A stretch of DNA of 64,000 bases from positions 41,665-105,664 of the forward strand of contig JAPPAV010000017.1 in the NCBI GenBank assembly GCA_026705345.1, written 5' to 3'. Below, piece after piece: positions 16,463 to 24,000 of this stretch; position 1 is the stretch's first letter, and each line of letters starts with the position of its first letter. Under the pieces are notes generated by a model. That model did no database searches. It was given only the letters and a program-made list of their open reading frames with translations, and was not told where the DNA came from. The DNA comes from Gammaproteobacteria bacterium (GTDB lineage Bacteria > Pseudomonadota > Gammaproteobacteria > Pseudomonadales > Azotimanducaceae). The position numbers and the translations under genes are program-made.

Positions 16463-17111
16463 TCGAGGATGCACCGGTTGAGTCGAGCAAGTCGGGCAGC
16501 ATCGACCGCACCGTATCGACGACGGCCTGGGTCTGCGGGTCCACCTCGAGATTCAGGCGGTCTCCAACATGGGTGTTCTCAAACGTGGTTCGCGCCAGGG
16601 TCTCGGGAATCAGGCTGACCGCGATGGTTGATGCTTCACGATCCAACTCGGCAACAGTCAGGCTGGCCCCGTTCAGTGCCACGAAGCCCTTGAGGCTCAG
16701 GTAGCGCATCCAAGCAGCGGGAATTCGTACCGTCAAGCGGCGGTAGCCCGGTTCGGTGCGGTCCTCGACAACGGGTACCGTCGCCGCCACGTGACCCGAG
16801 AGCAGGTGCCCGCCCACCTCGTCGCCGACACGCAACGACCGCTCGACGTTGACCAGCGAGCCAGGACGCAGGTCACCAAGGTTCGTGGTCGCCAAGGTCT
16901 CTCGAACAAGATCGAATCGTACGACCGATCCATCGGCGGCCGCAGCGGTTACGCAACAGCCGTTGACGGCCACCGACGCGCCAAGTTCCAGTCCATCGGC
17001 CAGGTCCGCCAGATCAACGCTGAGCGCGACGTTCCCGACGCTGCCGCCGGGCGCGCAGTCGCGCTCGAGCGCTATGACCCGGCGGGTGCCCTGGACAATG
17101 CCCGAGAATAT
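16458..17111 (-). CDS. ribE: Riboflavin synthase alpha chain, apparent ATA start
   Basis: The enzyme dismutates two 6,7-dimethyl-8-ribityllumazines to riboflavin. The two lumazine-binding barrels are visible: SGIVQGTRRV...LELGASVAVNGCCVT, then GDEVGGHLLSGHVAATVPV and LSLKGFVALNGASLTV. With the conserved N-terminus it is 217 aa, the family norm. The codon in the position of the initiator Met is ATA (17111-17109), with AGGAAGGA a few bases upstream. The in-frame TGA upstream is separated by codons that include no ATG, GTG or TTG. The first ordinary start (GTG at 16973) would delete 46 conserved residues. Confidence 0.85.
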   Translation of the reverse strand: MFSGIVQGTRRVIALERDCAPGGSVGNVALSVDLADLADGLELGASVAVNGCCVTAAAADGSVVRFDLVRETLATTNLGDLRPGSLVNVERSLRVGDEVGGHLLSGHVAATVPVVEDRTEPGYRRLTVRIPAAWMRYLSLKGFVALNGASLTVAELDREASTIAVSLIPETLARTTFENTHVGDRLNLEVDPQTQAVVDTVRSMLPDLLDSTGASST

Positions 17112-17121
17112 CGCTTCCTTC

Positions 17122-17157
17122 CTCGTTGGCCTCGTTGGCCTCGTTGGCCTCGTTGGC
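17122..17157. repeat. Four tandem 9-bp units before ribE
   Basis: CTCGTTGGC is repeated four times without error, filling the spacer between the TAG of the TPR gene and the ribE ribosome site (on the minus strand, GCCAACGAG units). A change in unit number would not shift any frame but would change spacing between the two genes. Confidence 0.85.
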
Positions 17158-18567
17158 CTAGTCGGTCAGTCCAGCACGTCTCAGTTCGTCGCGACGCTTG
17201 ATCTCGCTGTCGATGTACTTGATCCAGTCGCCGGCCATCGATTCCAGGCGCCGCTCCCGTTCCCGACGGGCCTTCCGGCGGACGTCCGTGAATACCTCTC
17301 GGGCCGCCGTCAGGTTGTCCAGGTTGAACTCGCAGGTTCCGAGGTTGATCTCGGTCCGCAACTCGTTGGGCAACCCGCCAAGTTCCAGGGCTCTTTCTGC
17401 CGCCGTTCGGCAACTCCCGTAGTCGTCCGTATCGAGATAGAGGGATGACAGGAGGTCGTAGATCTTGCCCTCAGGCTCAATCTTCCCAGCTTCCTCGAAG
17501 ACCTCGATGGCTTCAGGCACGTCCTGCGACACCTGGTAGGCCTGGCCAATCAACTGCAGATTCTTGGAAGTGCGTTCGATGATCTCCGCGTCGAACCCCC
17601 TCTGGAGGTACTTGCTTGCCCGGTTGGGAGCCTCAGCCTGTACCAAGAGTGCCCCGTAGGCCCTAAGGTCGGTCTCCTTGGTCAGGAAGCCCCCCACGTG
17701 CGCCGCCTCCATTGCCAACAGCTGCTTGTCCTCCTCGCCCGTTTCGCCGTACATCGATGCCAGCATCACCCAATACTCGCGCTTGGGAAAATCCTTAACC
17801 AGGATCTCCAGGATCTCCAGCACCTTGGGGTAATTCTCCTGCTCGTAGTACATGAACTGGAGCATGCGCCACCACGGCTCCTTCACCGGGATACCTCGAT
17901 CGCGGGCTAGCTGAACCGTTGTCTCGATGCACCGGATACCGCTGGAAAAATCCTTGAACTGGTAGAAGATCTGTCCCACGAAGTAGTACGGTTCGGGACC
18001 GGGATCGTTGTTCTTTTCAATCCATTCCCCCATCTTCGCCAAGGACCGCTGGAACCATGGACGGGCCAGTTGTTCCTGATCCTCCTCCTGGCCCTGCATG
18101 AAGTAGATCTTCGATAGCTGATGAAGCAGCTGCAACTCGGTGGCTTCGGCGATCTGGGGCACTTGCTCCAAGACCTTCTCGTAATGTTCGATGGTCTTGT
18201 CGGGCCGGGCCAGTTCCCAATAGGCGTATCCCAGCATGTTGTGGACCTGACCGAGTTCGTTGGCGTTGTAGCGGCTCCGACGGTCCTCCCGCGGAACCAT
18301 CCCTTCGAGGATTTCGACGCCTTCCGCGTATTGTTCGGCTTCTATGAGTTCCTGGGCTTGTTGCAGCCGCTTCCAGGTGGACGCCTCGATGTTGGGAACC
18401 CGTCTCGGGTCCTCCTCTTCGACGACTCGCTCGGGCATCCGGCAGATATCCGACTCGGCCGCAGCCGCAACGCCAAAGCCAATCACTGGGAACTCGGTCG
18501 AGCCTACCGCTAAGGTGGCCGCGGCGGCGGCGGTGGCGGTGAGGAGTGGTGCGATTCGTGGCTTCAT
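17158..18567 (-). CDS. TPR-repeat periplasmic protein of the TonB2-type operon
   Basis: The 469-residue protein has an N-terminal signal (TATAAAAATLAVG...VAAAAES) and a long array of tetratricopeptide-like helices: WKRLQQAQELIEAEQYAEGVEILE, IGQAYQVSQDVPEAIEVFEEAGK, LSSLYLDTDDYGSCRTAAERALEL. The last gene of TonB2/TtpC operons in Vibrio and relatives is a TPR protein of this kind, thought to support energy transduction to outer-membrane receptors. It starts 8 nt after tonB. The C-terminus is rich in Arg/Glu. Confidence 0.85.
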   Translation of the reverse strand: MKPRIAPLLTATAAAAATLAVGSTEFPVIGFGVAAAAESDICRMPERVVEEEDPRRVPNIEASTWKRLQQAQELIEAEQYAEGVEILEGMVPREDRRSRYNANELGQVHNMLGYAYWELARPDKTIEHYEKVLEQVPQIAEATELQLLHQLSKIYFMQGQEEDQEQLARPWFQRSLAKMGEWIEKNNDPGPEPYYFVGQIFYQFKDFSSGIRCIETTVQLARDRGIPVKEPWWRMLQFMYYEQENYPKVLEILEILVKDFPKREYWVMLASMYGETGEEDKQLLAMEAAHVGGFLTKETDLRAYGALLVQAEAPNRASKYLQRGFDAEIIERTSKNLQLIGQAYQVSQDVPEAIEVFEEAGKIEPEGKIYDLLSSLYLDTDDYGSCRTAAERALELGGLPNELRTEINLGTCEFNLDNLTAAREVFTDVRRKARRERERRLESMAGDWIKYIDSEIKRRDELRRAGLTD

Positions 18568-18575
18568 GTCACCCC

Positions 18576-19178
18576 CTACTCGTCCGACATCTCGAAGACG
18601 ATGCGGTTGCGAACGCCGGTGACCGCTACCGGTTCGCCATCGATCACCTTCGGCTTGTACTTGAACTTCAATGCGGCCTGGATGGCGGCGCGCTCGAAGA
18701 ATCCCGGCGGTTTGGCCTCGATGACCACCGGATCCTCCACGGTGCCGGTGGATGTGACCACGAACTCGAGCAGCACGTAGCCTTCGATGTTCCGGGTGAG
18801 CGCCCGCCGAGGATAGATGGGTGCGACCTTGACGATCGGAAGGTACTCGCCGTCACCCGAAAAGTCGGCGATGCCACCAATTTCGAAGTCGGCGTTCACG
18901 TCGGCGTTGATGATCTCGGCACCGATGGTGGCGTCCGTATTGAGGTCAGGTCGAGGCTGGTTCGGCGGCGGCTCGTCCGGTGGCGGGGGCGGCTTGATCT
19001 GCCGATCCTTGATGATGACCTCCCGGTCCTGCACGAGGCGCACGAAGTCGAGCACCTCCCCCTTGATGCCGGTGTCCTGCGCCGCCTGCGGGTCCGCTAT
19101 CACGGCGCGCATCAGCATCAACAGTCCGAATGTCGCGACTGCGCCCAAGACGATCGCGACTGAGTATCGAAGTGCCAT
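18576..19178 (-). CDS. tonB: Energy transducer TonB
   Basis: The 200-residue protein has an N-terminal membrane anchor (YSVAIVLGAVATFGLLMLM), a Pro-rich periplasmic spacer (IKPPPPPDEPPPNQPRPD) and a C-terminal TonB domain with the YPRRALTRNIEGYVLLEFVV motif and YKPKVIDGEPV. It couples the proton gradient harvested by ExbB/ExbD to TonB-dependent receptors. The shortness is typical of TonB2-type proteins. The spacer to exbD holds R2 copy D. No receptor gene is in the window. Confidence 0.93.
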   Translation of the reverse strand: MALRYSVAIVLGAVATFGLLMLMRAVIADPQAAQDTGIKGEVLDFVRLVQDREVIIKDRQIKPPPPPDEPPPNQPRPDLNTDATIGAEIINADVNADFEIGGIADFSGDGEYLPIVKVAPIYPRRALTRNIEGYVLLEFVVTSTGTVEDPVVIEAKPPGFFERAAIQAALKFKYKPKVIDGEPVAVTGVRNRIVFEMSDE

Positions 19179-19202
19179 GGTTGGAATCTCCCTAATTGGC
19201 TC

Positions 19203-19276
19203 GACCGCGGTGACGCGGCGTCGAATTCCGATGCCCTGCTGGTCTCTTCATTCGTGCCGCCAACGTCCTCCGCTAG
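19203..19276 (-). repeat. R2 intercistronic repeat, copy D (exbD/tonB, degenerate)
   Basis: On the minus strand it begins CTAGCGGAGG, contains CGAATGAAGAGACC and GGGCATCGGAATTCGA, and ends near CCGCGG (19205-19210). These landmarks appear in the same order as in copy A (CTAGCGGTGG, CGCATGAAGGCGAC, CGGCATCGAAGCTCGA, CCGCGG). The leading CTAG holds the TAG stop of exbD. It is the most diverged and shortest of the four copies. Confidence 0.55.
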
Positions 19277-19677
19277 TCCTTTTGGGTTGAAATCGCGACC
19301 TCGGGCAGGTCCGCTGCCCGAGCCGCGTCCAGTACGGCCTTCAGTTTCCCGTAGGTGGCGTCGCGATCCGCTTGGATCACGAGTCCGCCCTTGGGGTTTT
19401 CGGTGTGCAGGCGTTCTATGTACGCCTGAACGCCGACCTCGTCCACTCTCTTCTTGTCGATCCAGATTTCGCCGGCCGCGTTGATGGCGACCAGCACACT
19501 GACGGTGGGCTTTTGTTGGTCTGTCTCGGCATCCGGGCGCCGTACCTCCGCGCCCGGCTGCTTGATGAACGTTGCGGTGACGATGAAGAAGATCAACATG
19601 ATGAACACGACGTCCAGCATGGGCGTCAGGTTGATGTCGGAGTCTTCGTCGCGCGCGGAAAACCGACCGTGTTCCAT
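19273..19677 (-). CDS. exbD: ExbD/TolR biopolymer transport protein
   Basis: The 134-residue inner-membrane protein has the key membrane Asp in LTPMLDVVFIMLIFFIVTATF, followed by a periplasmic domain. Together with ExbB it forms the proton channel that powers TonB. AGGAGGAGAT just before the ATG is a near-perfect ribosome site. It is separated from exbB and tonB by R2 elements rather than by the short spacers usual in this operon. Confidence 0.94.
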   Translation of the reverse strand: MEHGRFSARDEDSDINLTPMLDVVFIMLIFFIVTATFIKQPGAEVRRPDAETDQQKPTVSVLVAINAAGEIWIDKKRVDEVGVQAYIERLHTENPKGGLVIQADRDATYGKLKAVLDAARAADLPEVAISTQKD

Positions 19678-19692
19678 ATCTCCTCCTAATGC

Positions 19693-19781
19693 ACCTGTCC
19701 GCGGCCGAGCGTTGTCCCTCGAATCGAGCTTCGATGCCGTATTGTCGCCTTCATGCGTCGGGGTTTTGGTTCCACCGCTAG
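19693..19781 (-). repeat. R2 intercistronic repeat, copy A (exbB/exbD)
   Basis: On the minus strand it begins CTAGCGGTGGAACC, has GGCGACAATACGGCATCGAAG in the middle and ends CCGCGGACAGG, 15 nt before the exbD start. The CTAG supplies the TAG stop of exbB. It aligns over its whole length with copies B (cvpA/purF) and C (trpB/trpA). Confidence 0.75.
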
Positions 19782-20296
19782 TGGTCCATCGTCAATCGAT
19801 CTTGGACGTGTTCCGTCTCGTAGTGGATCTTACGGCGCAGGAACGTTGTGCCGAAGATCCCCGAGAGCGATGCGATCATGCCGCACATTGTCGGAATCGT
19901 CGCCTGGGATACACCCGCCGCCATGGAGCGGGCGTTGCCGCCTTGCGTCGCCATGGCATCGAACACCGCGATCATGCCCGTCACCGTGCCCAGCAGCCCG
20001 AGCAAGGGGCACAGCGCCACGCAGGTAAGGATGATCGGAAAGCTCCCGTCGATGCGTTCCCTGGCCTGCGACACCAAGGCCTCGCGGATGACGTGGGCCG
20101 CCCATGAGCGGCGCTCTGTCCGGGACTCCCACTGCTCCGTCACGTCGTGGATCATCCGGCGATGCTCCGAACGGAAATACCAGACCCGTTCGAAGATCAA
20201 CGTCCACATCAGGAACGTCGTCAACGCGATGAGATACAGAACGTCCCCGCCCTGGGCGAAGAACGCCGACAAGCCGATGTACGCGTCGTAGAACAT
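19778..20296 (-). CDS. exbB: MotA/TolQ/ExbB proton channel protein
   Basis: The 172-residue inner-membrane protein has a first TM near GDVLYLIALTTFLMWTLIF, then the two-helix TolQ/ExbB core (LTCVALCPLLGLLGTVTGMIAVF and GVSQATIPTMCGMIASLSGIFG). The short form is like ExbB2 of TonB2 systems. It partners with ExbD and the larger TtpC-like protein, which ends 7 nt upstream. Its stop codon lies in R2 copy A. Confidence 0.92.
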   Translation of the reverse strand: MFYDAYIGLSAFFAQGGDVLYLIALTTFLMWTLIFERVWYFRSEHRRMIHDVTEQWESRTERRSWAAHVIREALVSQARERIDGSFPIILTCVALCPLLGLLGTVTGMIAVFDAMATQGGNARSMAAGVSQATIPTMCGMIASLSGIFGTTFLRRKIHYETEHVQDRLTMDH

Positions 20297-20303
20297 CGCC
20301 GCG

Positions 20304-21785
20304 TTATTCCGTCTCGGTTACCGGATCGCTCGAATCCTCGGCGTGCTGGGCAACGATACCGGCGGACTGCTCGTCAAGGATATGAATGATCGACCGGCTC
20401 CGCTGATTCACGATGGCGTGCAGCAACGTCGTGGGAATCGCCACGCATAGTCCGAGCACGGTGGTCATCAATGCCGTCGAGATGCCGCTGGCCATCGTCT
20501 TGGGATCGCCGGCGCCGAACAGCGTGATCGACTGGAAGGTCTCGATCATCCCGATCACCGTACCGAGCAATCCCATCAGCGGCGCGACGATGGAAATCAC
20601 CTGGATGATGGCGATGTTCCTCGTCAATGCTGGCATCTCCGCAAGGATTCCCTCACCAAGTTTCAGTTCCAACGTTTCGGTGTCGACATCACGGTTGTCG
20701 TCGTAGACCTTGATGACCCGACCGAGCGGGTTGTCTTCGCTGGGCGCTTCCGGCTGATTGCGCTGTTGGTTGACCTTGCGACCGACGATAGTCAGCGTGA
20801 TGAGCCGTTCGATCGCCAAAAGCACGCCGATGATGCCCACGAGAATGATGATCGATCCGGGATAGTCACCCTGACCGTCGCAGAAGGGCAGGTAACAGTG
20901 CCCGTCCGCGATGCCGCCAAAGGGCGTACCGACCATCTCGCCGATGGTCGCCTTTTGGATCAGCAGCCGGGTCAGGCTGCCACGGGTCGGGTCGACGGCA
21001 AACGACACAAGGTCCCCGGGTTCGGCCTCGAAGAGAGCGTCCGCCGTATTCTTGAACTGCGCCTCCGGCTGTCGCCCGAGTTCGACCAGCCGGTCGAGGT
21101 CCCAGTCGTAGTTGACGTAGCCCGTCTCGTCGATGACGCCGAACGATCCGATGCGCAGGACCTCGGTGTCTTCCCGGCTGCCGTCAAGCCGGTCCACCGG
21201 CGCGGTGAAACGCGTCACCTTTCCGGACTCCACCGCTTCGCGCAGCAGCGCTTCCCATAGTTCCTCCATCTCGTCGATGGTCGCGAGCTGGGTCGCCTGA
21301 CCCATTCTCTGGGCAAAGTCGCTGAGCCACTCGCCGCGGTTCGGGTATTGGGCGCTGACTATGGACTCGTCGAAACGGCTCCGCGTATCCCCCGCCACCT
21401 GCTGGAGCACGCCGAACAACTCGCGCAGCTTCCCGAGGCGTTCGTTGTACTGATCCTGCAGCGTGCCGATCCGGATCTCGTTTTCGTCGTACTGCGCCTG
21501 CAGTTGATCGCCGCGGCGTTCGAGGCGGCGTTTCTCCGCCCTCGCGTCATCGAGCATTTTGGCCTGGTTGTCGCGCTGGGCCCGGAATTCCTGCTCCCGC
21601 CGGACGTTCTCGGTGTTTTCGACCACGCGGCGATCTTCGACATTCTTGAGCAACTGATCGAGGGTGTTTGCTTCGACGACCTCGAGCTCGCCGCCGATGA
21701 TCTCCTCTTGGGCGAAGGCTGACGCGCCCGTCCACGCCAAGACGATGGGACAGACGAGTCGTATTGTTCGGCTGAGTAGTCTCAT
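20304..21785 (-). CDS. ttpC: TtpC-like MotA/TolQ/ExbB protein with long periplasmic N-terminus
   Basis: The 493-residue protein has a signal peptide (LVCPIVLAWTGASAFAQ), a coiled-coil periplasmic region (about 30-140, rich in Glu/Arg/Gln with LERRGDQLQAQYDENEIRIG), a beta-rich part, then the TolQ/ExbB membrane domain (ISIVAPLMGLLGTVIGMIETF; ASGISTALMTTVLGLCVAIPTTLL). TtpC of Vibrio TonB2 systems has this layout and is needed for TonB2-dependent uptake. The C-terminal tail is cytoplasmic and acidic. The symbol is assigned by architecture and context. Confidence 0.85.
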   Translation of the reverse strand: MRLLSRTIRLVCPIVLAWTGASAFAQEEIIGGELEVVEANTLDQLLKNVEDRRVVENTENVRREQEFRAQRDNQAKMLDDARAEKRRLERRGDQLQAQYDENEIRIGTLQDQYNERLGKLRELFGVLQQVAGDTRSRFDESIVSAQYPNRGEWLSDFAQRMGQATQLATIDEMEELWEALLREAVESGKVTRFTAPVDRLDGSREDTEVLRIGSFGVIDETGYVNYDWDLDRLVELGRQPEAQFKNTADALFEAEPGDLVSFAVDPTRGSLTRLLIQKATIGEMVGTPFGGIADGHCYLPFCDGQGDYPGSIIILVGIIGVLLAIERLITLTIVGRKVNQQRNQPEAPSEDNPLGRVIKVYDDNRDVDTETLELKLGEGILAEMPALTRNIAIIQVISIVAPLMGLLGTVIGMIETFQSITLFGAGDPKTMASGISTALMTTVLGLCVAIPTTLLHAIVNQRSRSIIHILDEQSAGIVAQHAEDSSDPVTETE

Positions 21786-21788
21786 TTC

Positions 21789-22568
21789 CTAGCCCTCCAC
21801 CAGAATCGGTACCGGCAGGAGGTTCTGTCCAGCCTGCTTCTTCGCCATGCGCAAACCTGTGCGTACTGCGGCCTGGAAACTGTCGTCGAGTTCCACCCAG
21901 CGACGTTCCTGCTTGTTGTAGAACCCGGTTTCCTCGGCGTCGGTCGTCTGGTACATCAAGGCCACGCGTCCTACCTGCAGGACTTCGACGACCCGATGCG
22001 TGCCGCCCACTTCGATCTCGTCCGTGTACGCAGTCATCGAGCGGCCGAAGTCGTTCTCGATCTGGTAGGCGTTGAGTACCGCCGCGAACTGTTCCGATAC
22101 CGCGACGTCGGGGTTGTCCAGGACATCGCGAAGGTGCTCGAGTCGGTCCCGCCGCTCCGTCATGTGGAAAGGCATGTCGTTGTCAATCAATTGCTCGAGG
22201 GCAATCACCATGCGATCCATAAGCGGCACGACATCGCGCTGGATGTCCGAAACCTTGCCCATGTTCTCGGTGATCTCGGAAATCTGAGCTTCCTGCGTGG
22301 CCACTTGGCGTTCCAATTGGCGGTTGTAGATCCGAAGATTCTCGATTTCCGCCAAGACGATCTTGTAGTCCTGGTATAGATCGCGGGTCTCGGAATTCAG
22401 CTCGTCCACTTTCGCCTGGGACTCCTTCGCCTGTTGGTTGATCCGCTCGGCGGCGGCATAGATGTCCGCCAGCGTCGTCGCCCCCGCACTGGCGGCCAGC
22501 AGCCCGAGTACGGCCGCCAGAACGGCTGTCTTCAGACCGGGTCGCCCCTTCAATGAGCAGTTTTTCAT
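21789..22568 (-). CDS. DUF3450 family periplasmic coiled-coil protein
   Basis: The 259-residue protein has a signal peptide (LKTAVLAAVLGLLAASAGA) and a long coiled coil (INQQAKESQAKVDELNSETRDL through RQVATQEAQISEITENMG), then the DUF3450 globular part with YQIENDFGRSMTAYTDEI. DUF3450 genes precede ttpC-exbB-exbD-tonB in many gammaproteobacteria, so a role in the same energy-transduction complex is likely. The ATG at 22568 follows AGGGAAGGTTTA; a longer frame lacks a ribosome site. The ttpC start is 3 nt beyond the stop. Confidence 0.88.
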   Translation of the reverse strand: MKNCSLKGRPGLKTAVLAAVLGLLAASAGATTLADIYAAAERINQQAKESQAKVDELNSETRDLYQDYKIVLAEIENLRIYNRQLERQVATQEAQISEITENMGKVSDIQRDVVPLMDRMVIALEQLIDNDMPFHMTERRDRLEHLRDVLDNPDVAVSEQFAAVLNAYQIENDFGRSMTAYTDEIEVGGTHRVVEVLQVGRVALMYQTTDAEETGFYNKQERRWVELDDSFQAAVRTGLRMAKKQAGQNLLPVPILVEG

Positions 22569-22899
22569 TAAACCTTCCCTAAGTGCTCGAAGTGCCCTTC
22601 GGACCCTTCTTTGATTAGCCTGGCCGAGACCCATAGGATCCCGGAACACGGTCCGAAAACGAACCAAAGCGCGGCGGTTGGGCGAGGTGCCTACCCTTCC
22701 GACTCCTTCGCGGACTGCCCGCTGCACGATTGCTCTTTGTATATACCGTTTCAGCGACCCGCGAGGTGAGCCGTCCCGGCACCCGTCGCATTGGCGAATC
22801 CGTGTGCGACACGGGCCGAACAGGTACACCCCACCCCTCATTCAGTGCCCGAAGCATCAACAAACGATTTGCATATGTCAACACGGGATGTGGCACCTC
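22569..22899. other. Leader/promoter region of the TonB2-type operon
   Basis: No gene is supported in these 331 bases. On the minus strand a perfect -35 hexamer TTGACA lies at 22881-22876. The rest is GC-rich apart from a small AT-rich stretch near 22736-22750 (TATATAC). Iron (Fur) control would be expected for such an operon, but I see no clear Fur box. Confidence 0.5.
22853..22881 (-). promoter_or_regulatory. Candidate sigma70 promoter for the TonB2-type operon
   Basis: TTGACA (22881-22876), a 17-nt spacer and GATGCT (22858-22853) are seen on the minus strand. The -35 is perfect and the -10 is weak. It lies directly beside the R3 repeat array, so the array would be just upstream of the promoter. 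Confidence 0.4.
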
Positions 22900-23152
22900 G
22901 AAAGAGCCCTCAGCTGGGGAGCGCGAGGGGCGTGCCCCTCGCAAGAAAAGAGCCCTCAGCCGGGGAGCGCGAGGGGCCTGCCCCTCGCATGAAAAGAGCC
23001 CTCAGCCGGGGAGCGCGAGGGGCGTGCCCCTCGCATGAAAAGAGCCCTCAGCCGGGGAGCGCGAGGGGCGTGCCCCTCGCATGAAAAGAGCCCTCAGCCG
23101 GGGAGCGCGAGGGGCGTGCCCCTCGCATGAAAAGAGCCCTCAGCCGGGGAGC
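22900..23152. repeat. R3: 46-bp tandem repeat array with internal hairpin
   Basis: Five near-identical units (starts at 22900, 22945, 22991, 23037, 23083; the first is 45 bp) and a truncated sixth (23129) are present. Each unit reads GAAAAGAGCCCTCAGCCGGG, then GAGCGCGAGGGGCGTG and CCCCTCGCAT. GCGAGGGGC / GCCCCTCGC forms a 9-bp inverted pair in every unit. Unit differences are a few point changes only. It fills the spacer between the dienelactone hydrolase gene and the TonB operon promoter. The period is not a multiple of three, so it is not a protein repeat. Confidence 0.93.
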
Positions 23153-23158
23153 TAGGAC

Positions 23159-23824
23159 TCAAGCGATGTGCTCACGGAACAACGCCAACGTGCGTCGCCG
23201 AGCGGTATCTGCCGACGGCGCGTGGTAGCTCCCCCGATGATCGCAGTTGAAGCCGTGGTCCGCCGGGTAGACGTGTACGGGGGTGTTCGGCAACGCCTCA
23301 CGGATCCGATGCACATCCGCCAGCGGAATGTGGGCGTCGAGTTCGCCGAAATGCATCATCAGGGGACAATTCGGCGTCTGCGCCAGTTCGTTCGCGATAC
23401 CGCCGCCGTAGTAGGCCGAGGCGCATGCGATGCCATCGACCTGACAGGCGGCAAGCCACGTCATCAGCCCCCCGTAGCAGTACCCCACGACCCCTACGTG
23501 GCCGTACTTGCCAGCCTCCTCGACGGCGGCCTGGAGGTCCCGCAGCGTGTCATCCCGGGACAGGCCGGCGAACGCAAGTTCTCTGCCGCGGCTCATTCCC
23601 GCCTGGTCGTAGTCCAGTTCGACGCCTCGTTCGACTCGATCGAACAGAGCCGGCGCGAGCGCCGCATAGCCCTCCGCGGCGTAGCTGTCCACCACTTCGC
23701 GAATATGGGCGTTGACGCCGAAGATTTCCTGGATCACCACAACACCGCCTCGCGGCTCGTCGGGCACCGCCTCGTAAAGCCCAAATGTATGGCCGTCGGC
23801 CGCGCGTAGCTGTCTCTGCCCCAT
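23159..23824 (-). CDS. Dienelactone hydrolase family protein
   Basis: The 221-residue alpha/beta hydrolase has the Cys-type triad of the family: C116 in VGYCYGG, D163 in GELDAHIP and H190 in ADHGFNC. N-terminal VVVIQEIFGVNAHIREV is also diagnostic (the Glu of QEIFG activates the Cys). Such enzymes open lactones such as dienelactone or act as general carboxyl-esterases. It is monocistronic and divergent from phoB; the stop is immediately followed by the R3 array. Confidence 0.92.
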   Translation of the reverse strand: MGQRQLRAADGHTFGLYEAVPDEPRGGVVVIQEIFGVNAHIREVVDSYAAEGYAALAPALFDRVERGVELDYDQAGMSRGRELAFAGLSRDDTLRDLQAAVEEAGKYGHVGVVGYCYGGLMTWLAACQVDGIACASAYYGGGIANELAQTPNCPLMMHFGELDAHIPLADVHRIREALPNTPVHVYPADHGFNCDHRGSYHAPSADTARRRTLALFREHIA

Positions 23825-23939
23825 TGATTCCCCCTATGCTCTCGAACAAACGTCGCCGACTCCCTTAGACGCCAGCCGACGAACCCACAACTTTGCAGCA
23901 GGGTACGAAGCGTAATGCGGCGATGGCATAATCATCAAA

Positions 23940-23957
23940 CTGTCATATTCAGCCGAT
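23940..23957 (+). promoter_or_regulatory. Possible Pho box upstream of phoB
   Basis: CTGTCATATTCAGCCGAT lies 44-61 nt before the phoB start. The first half CTGTCAT is a perfect PhoB half-site; the second half (AGCCGAT) is poor. Autoregulation of phoB by PhoB is known in other proteobacteria, so a site here is plausible but weakly supported. Confidence 0.35.
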
Positions 23958-24000
23958 AGGTTGGCACTCGCCAGCGCTAAAGGAGATAGGTGCCGAGGGA

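Noticed and set aside
22678..23084. Overlapping open frames through the 46-bp array, translating to RALSRGARG-type repeats
   Set aside because: The period is not a multiple of three, all frames are open for compositional reasons, and no start has a ribosome site.
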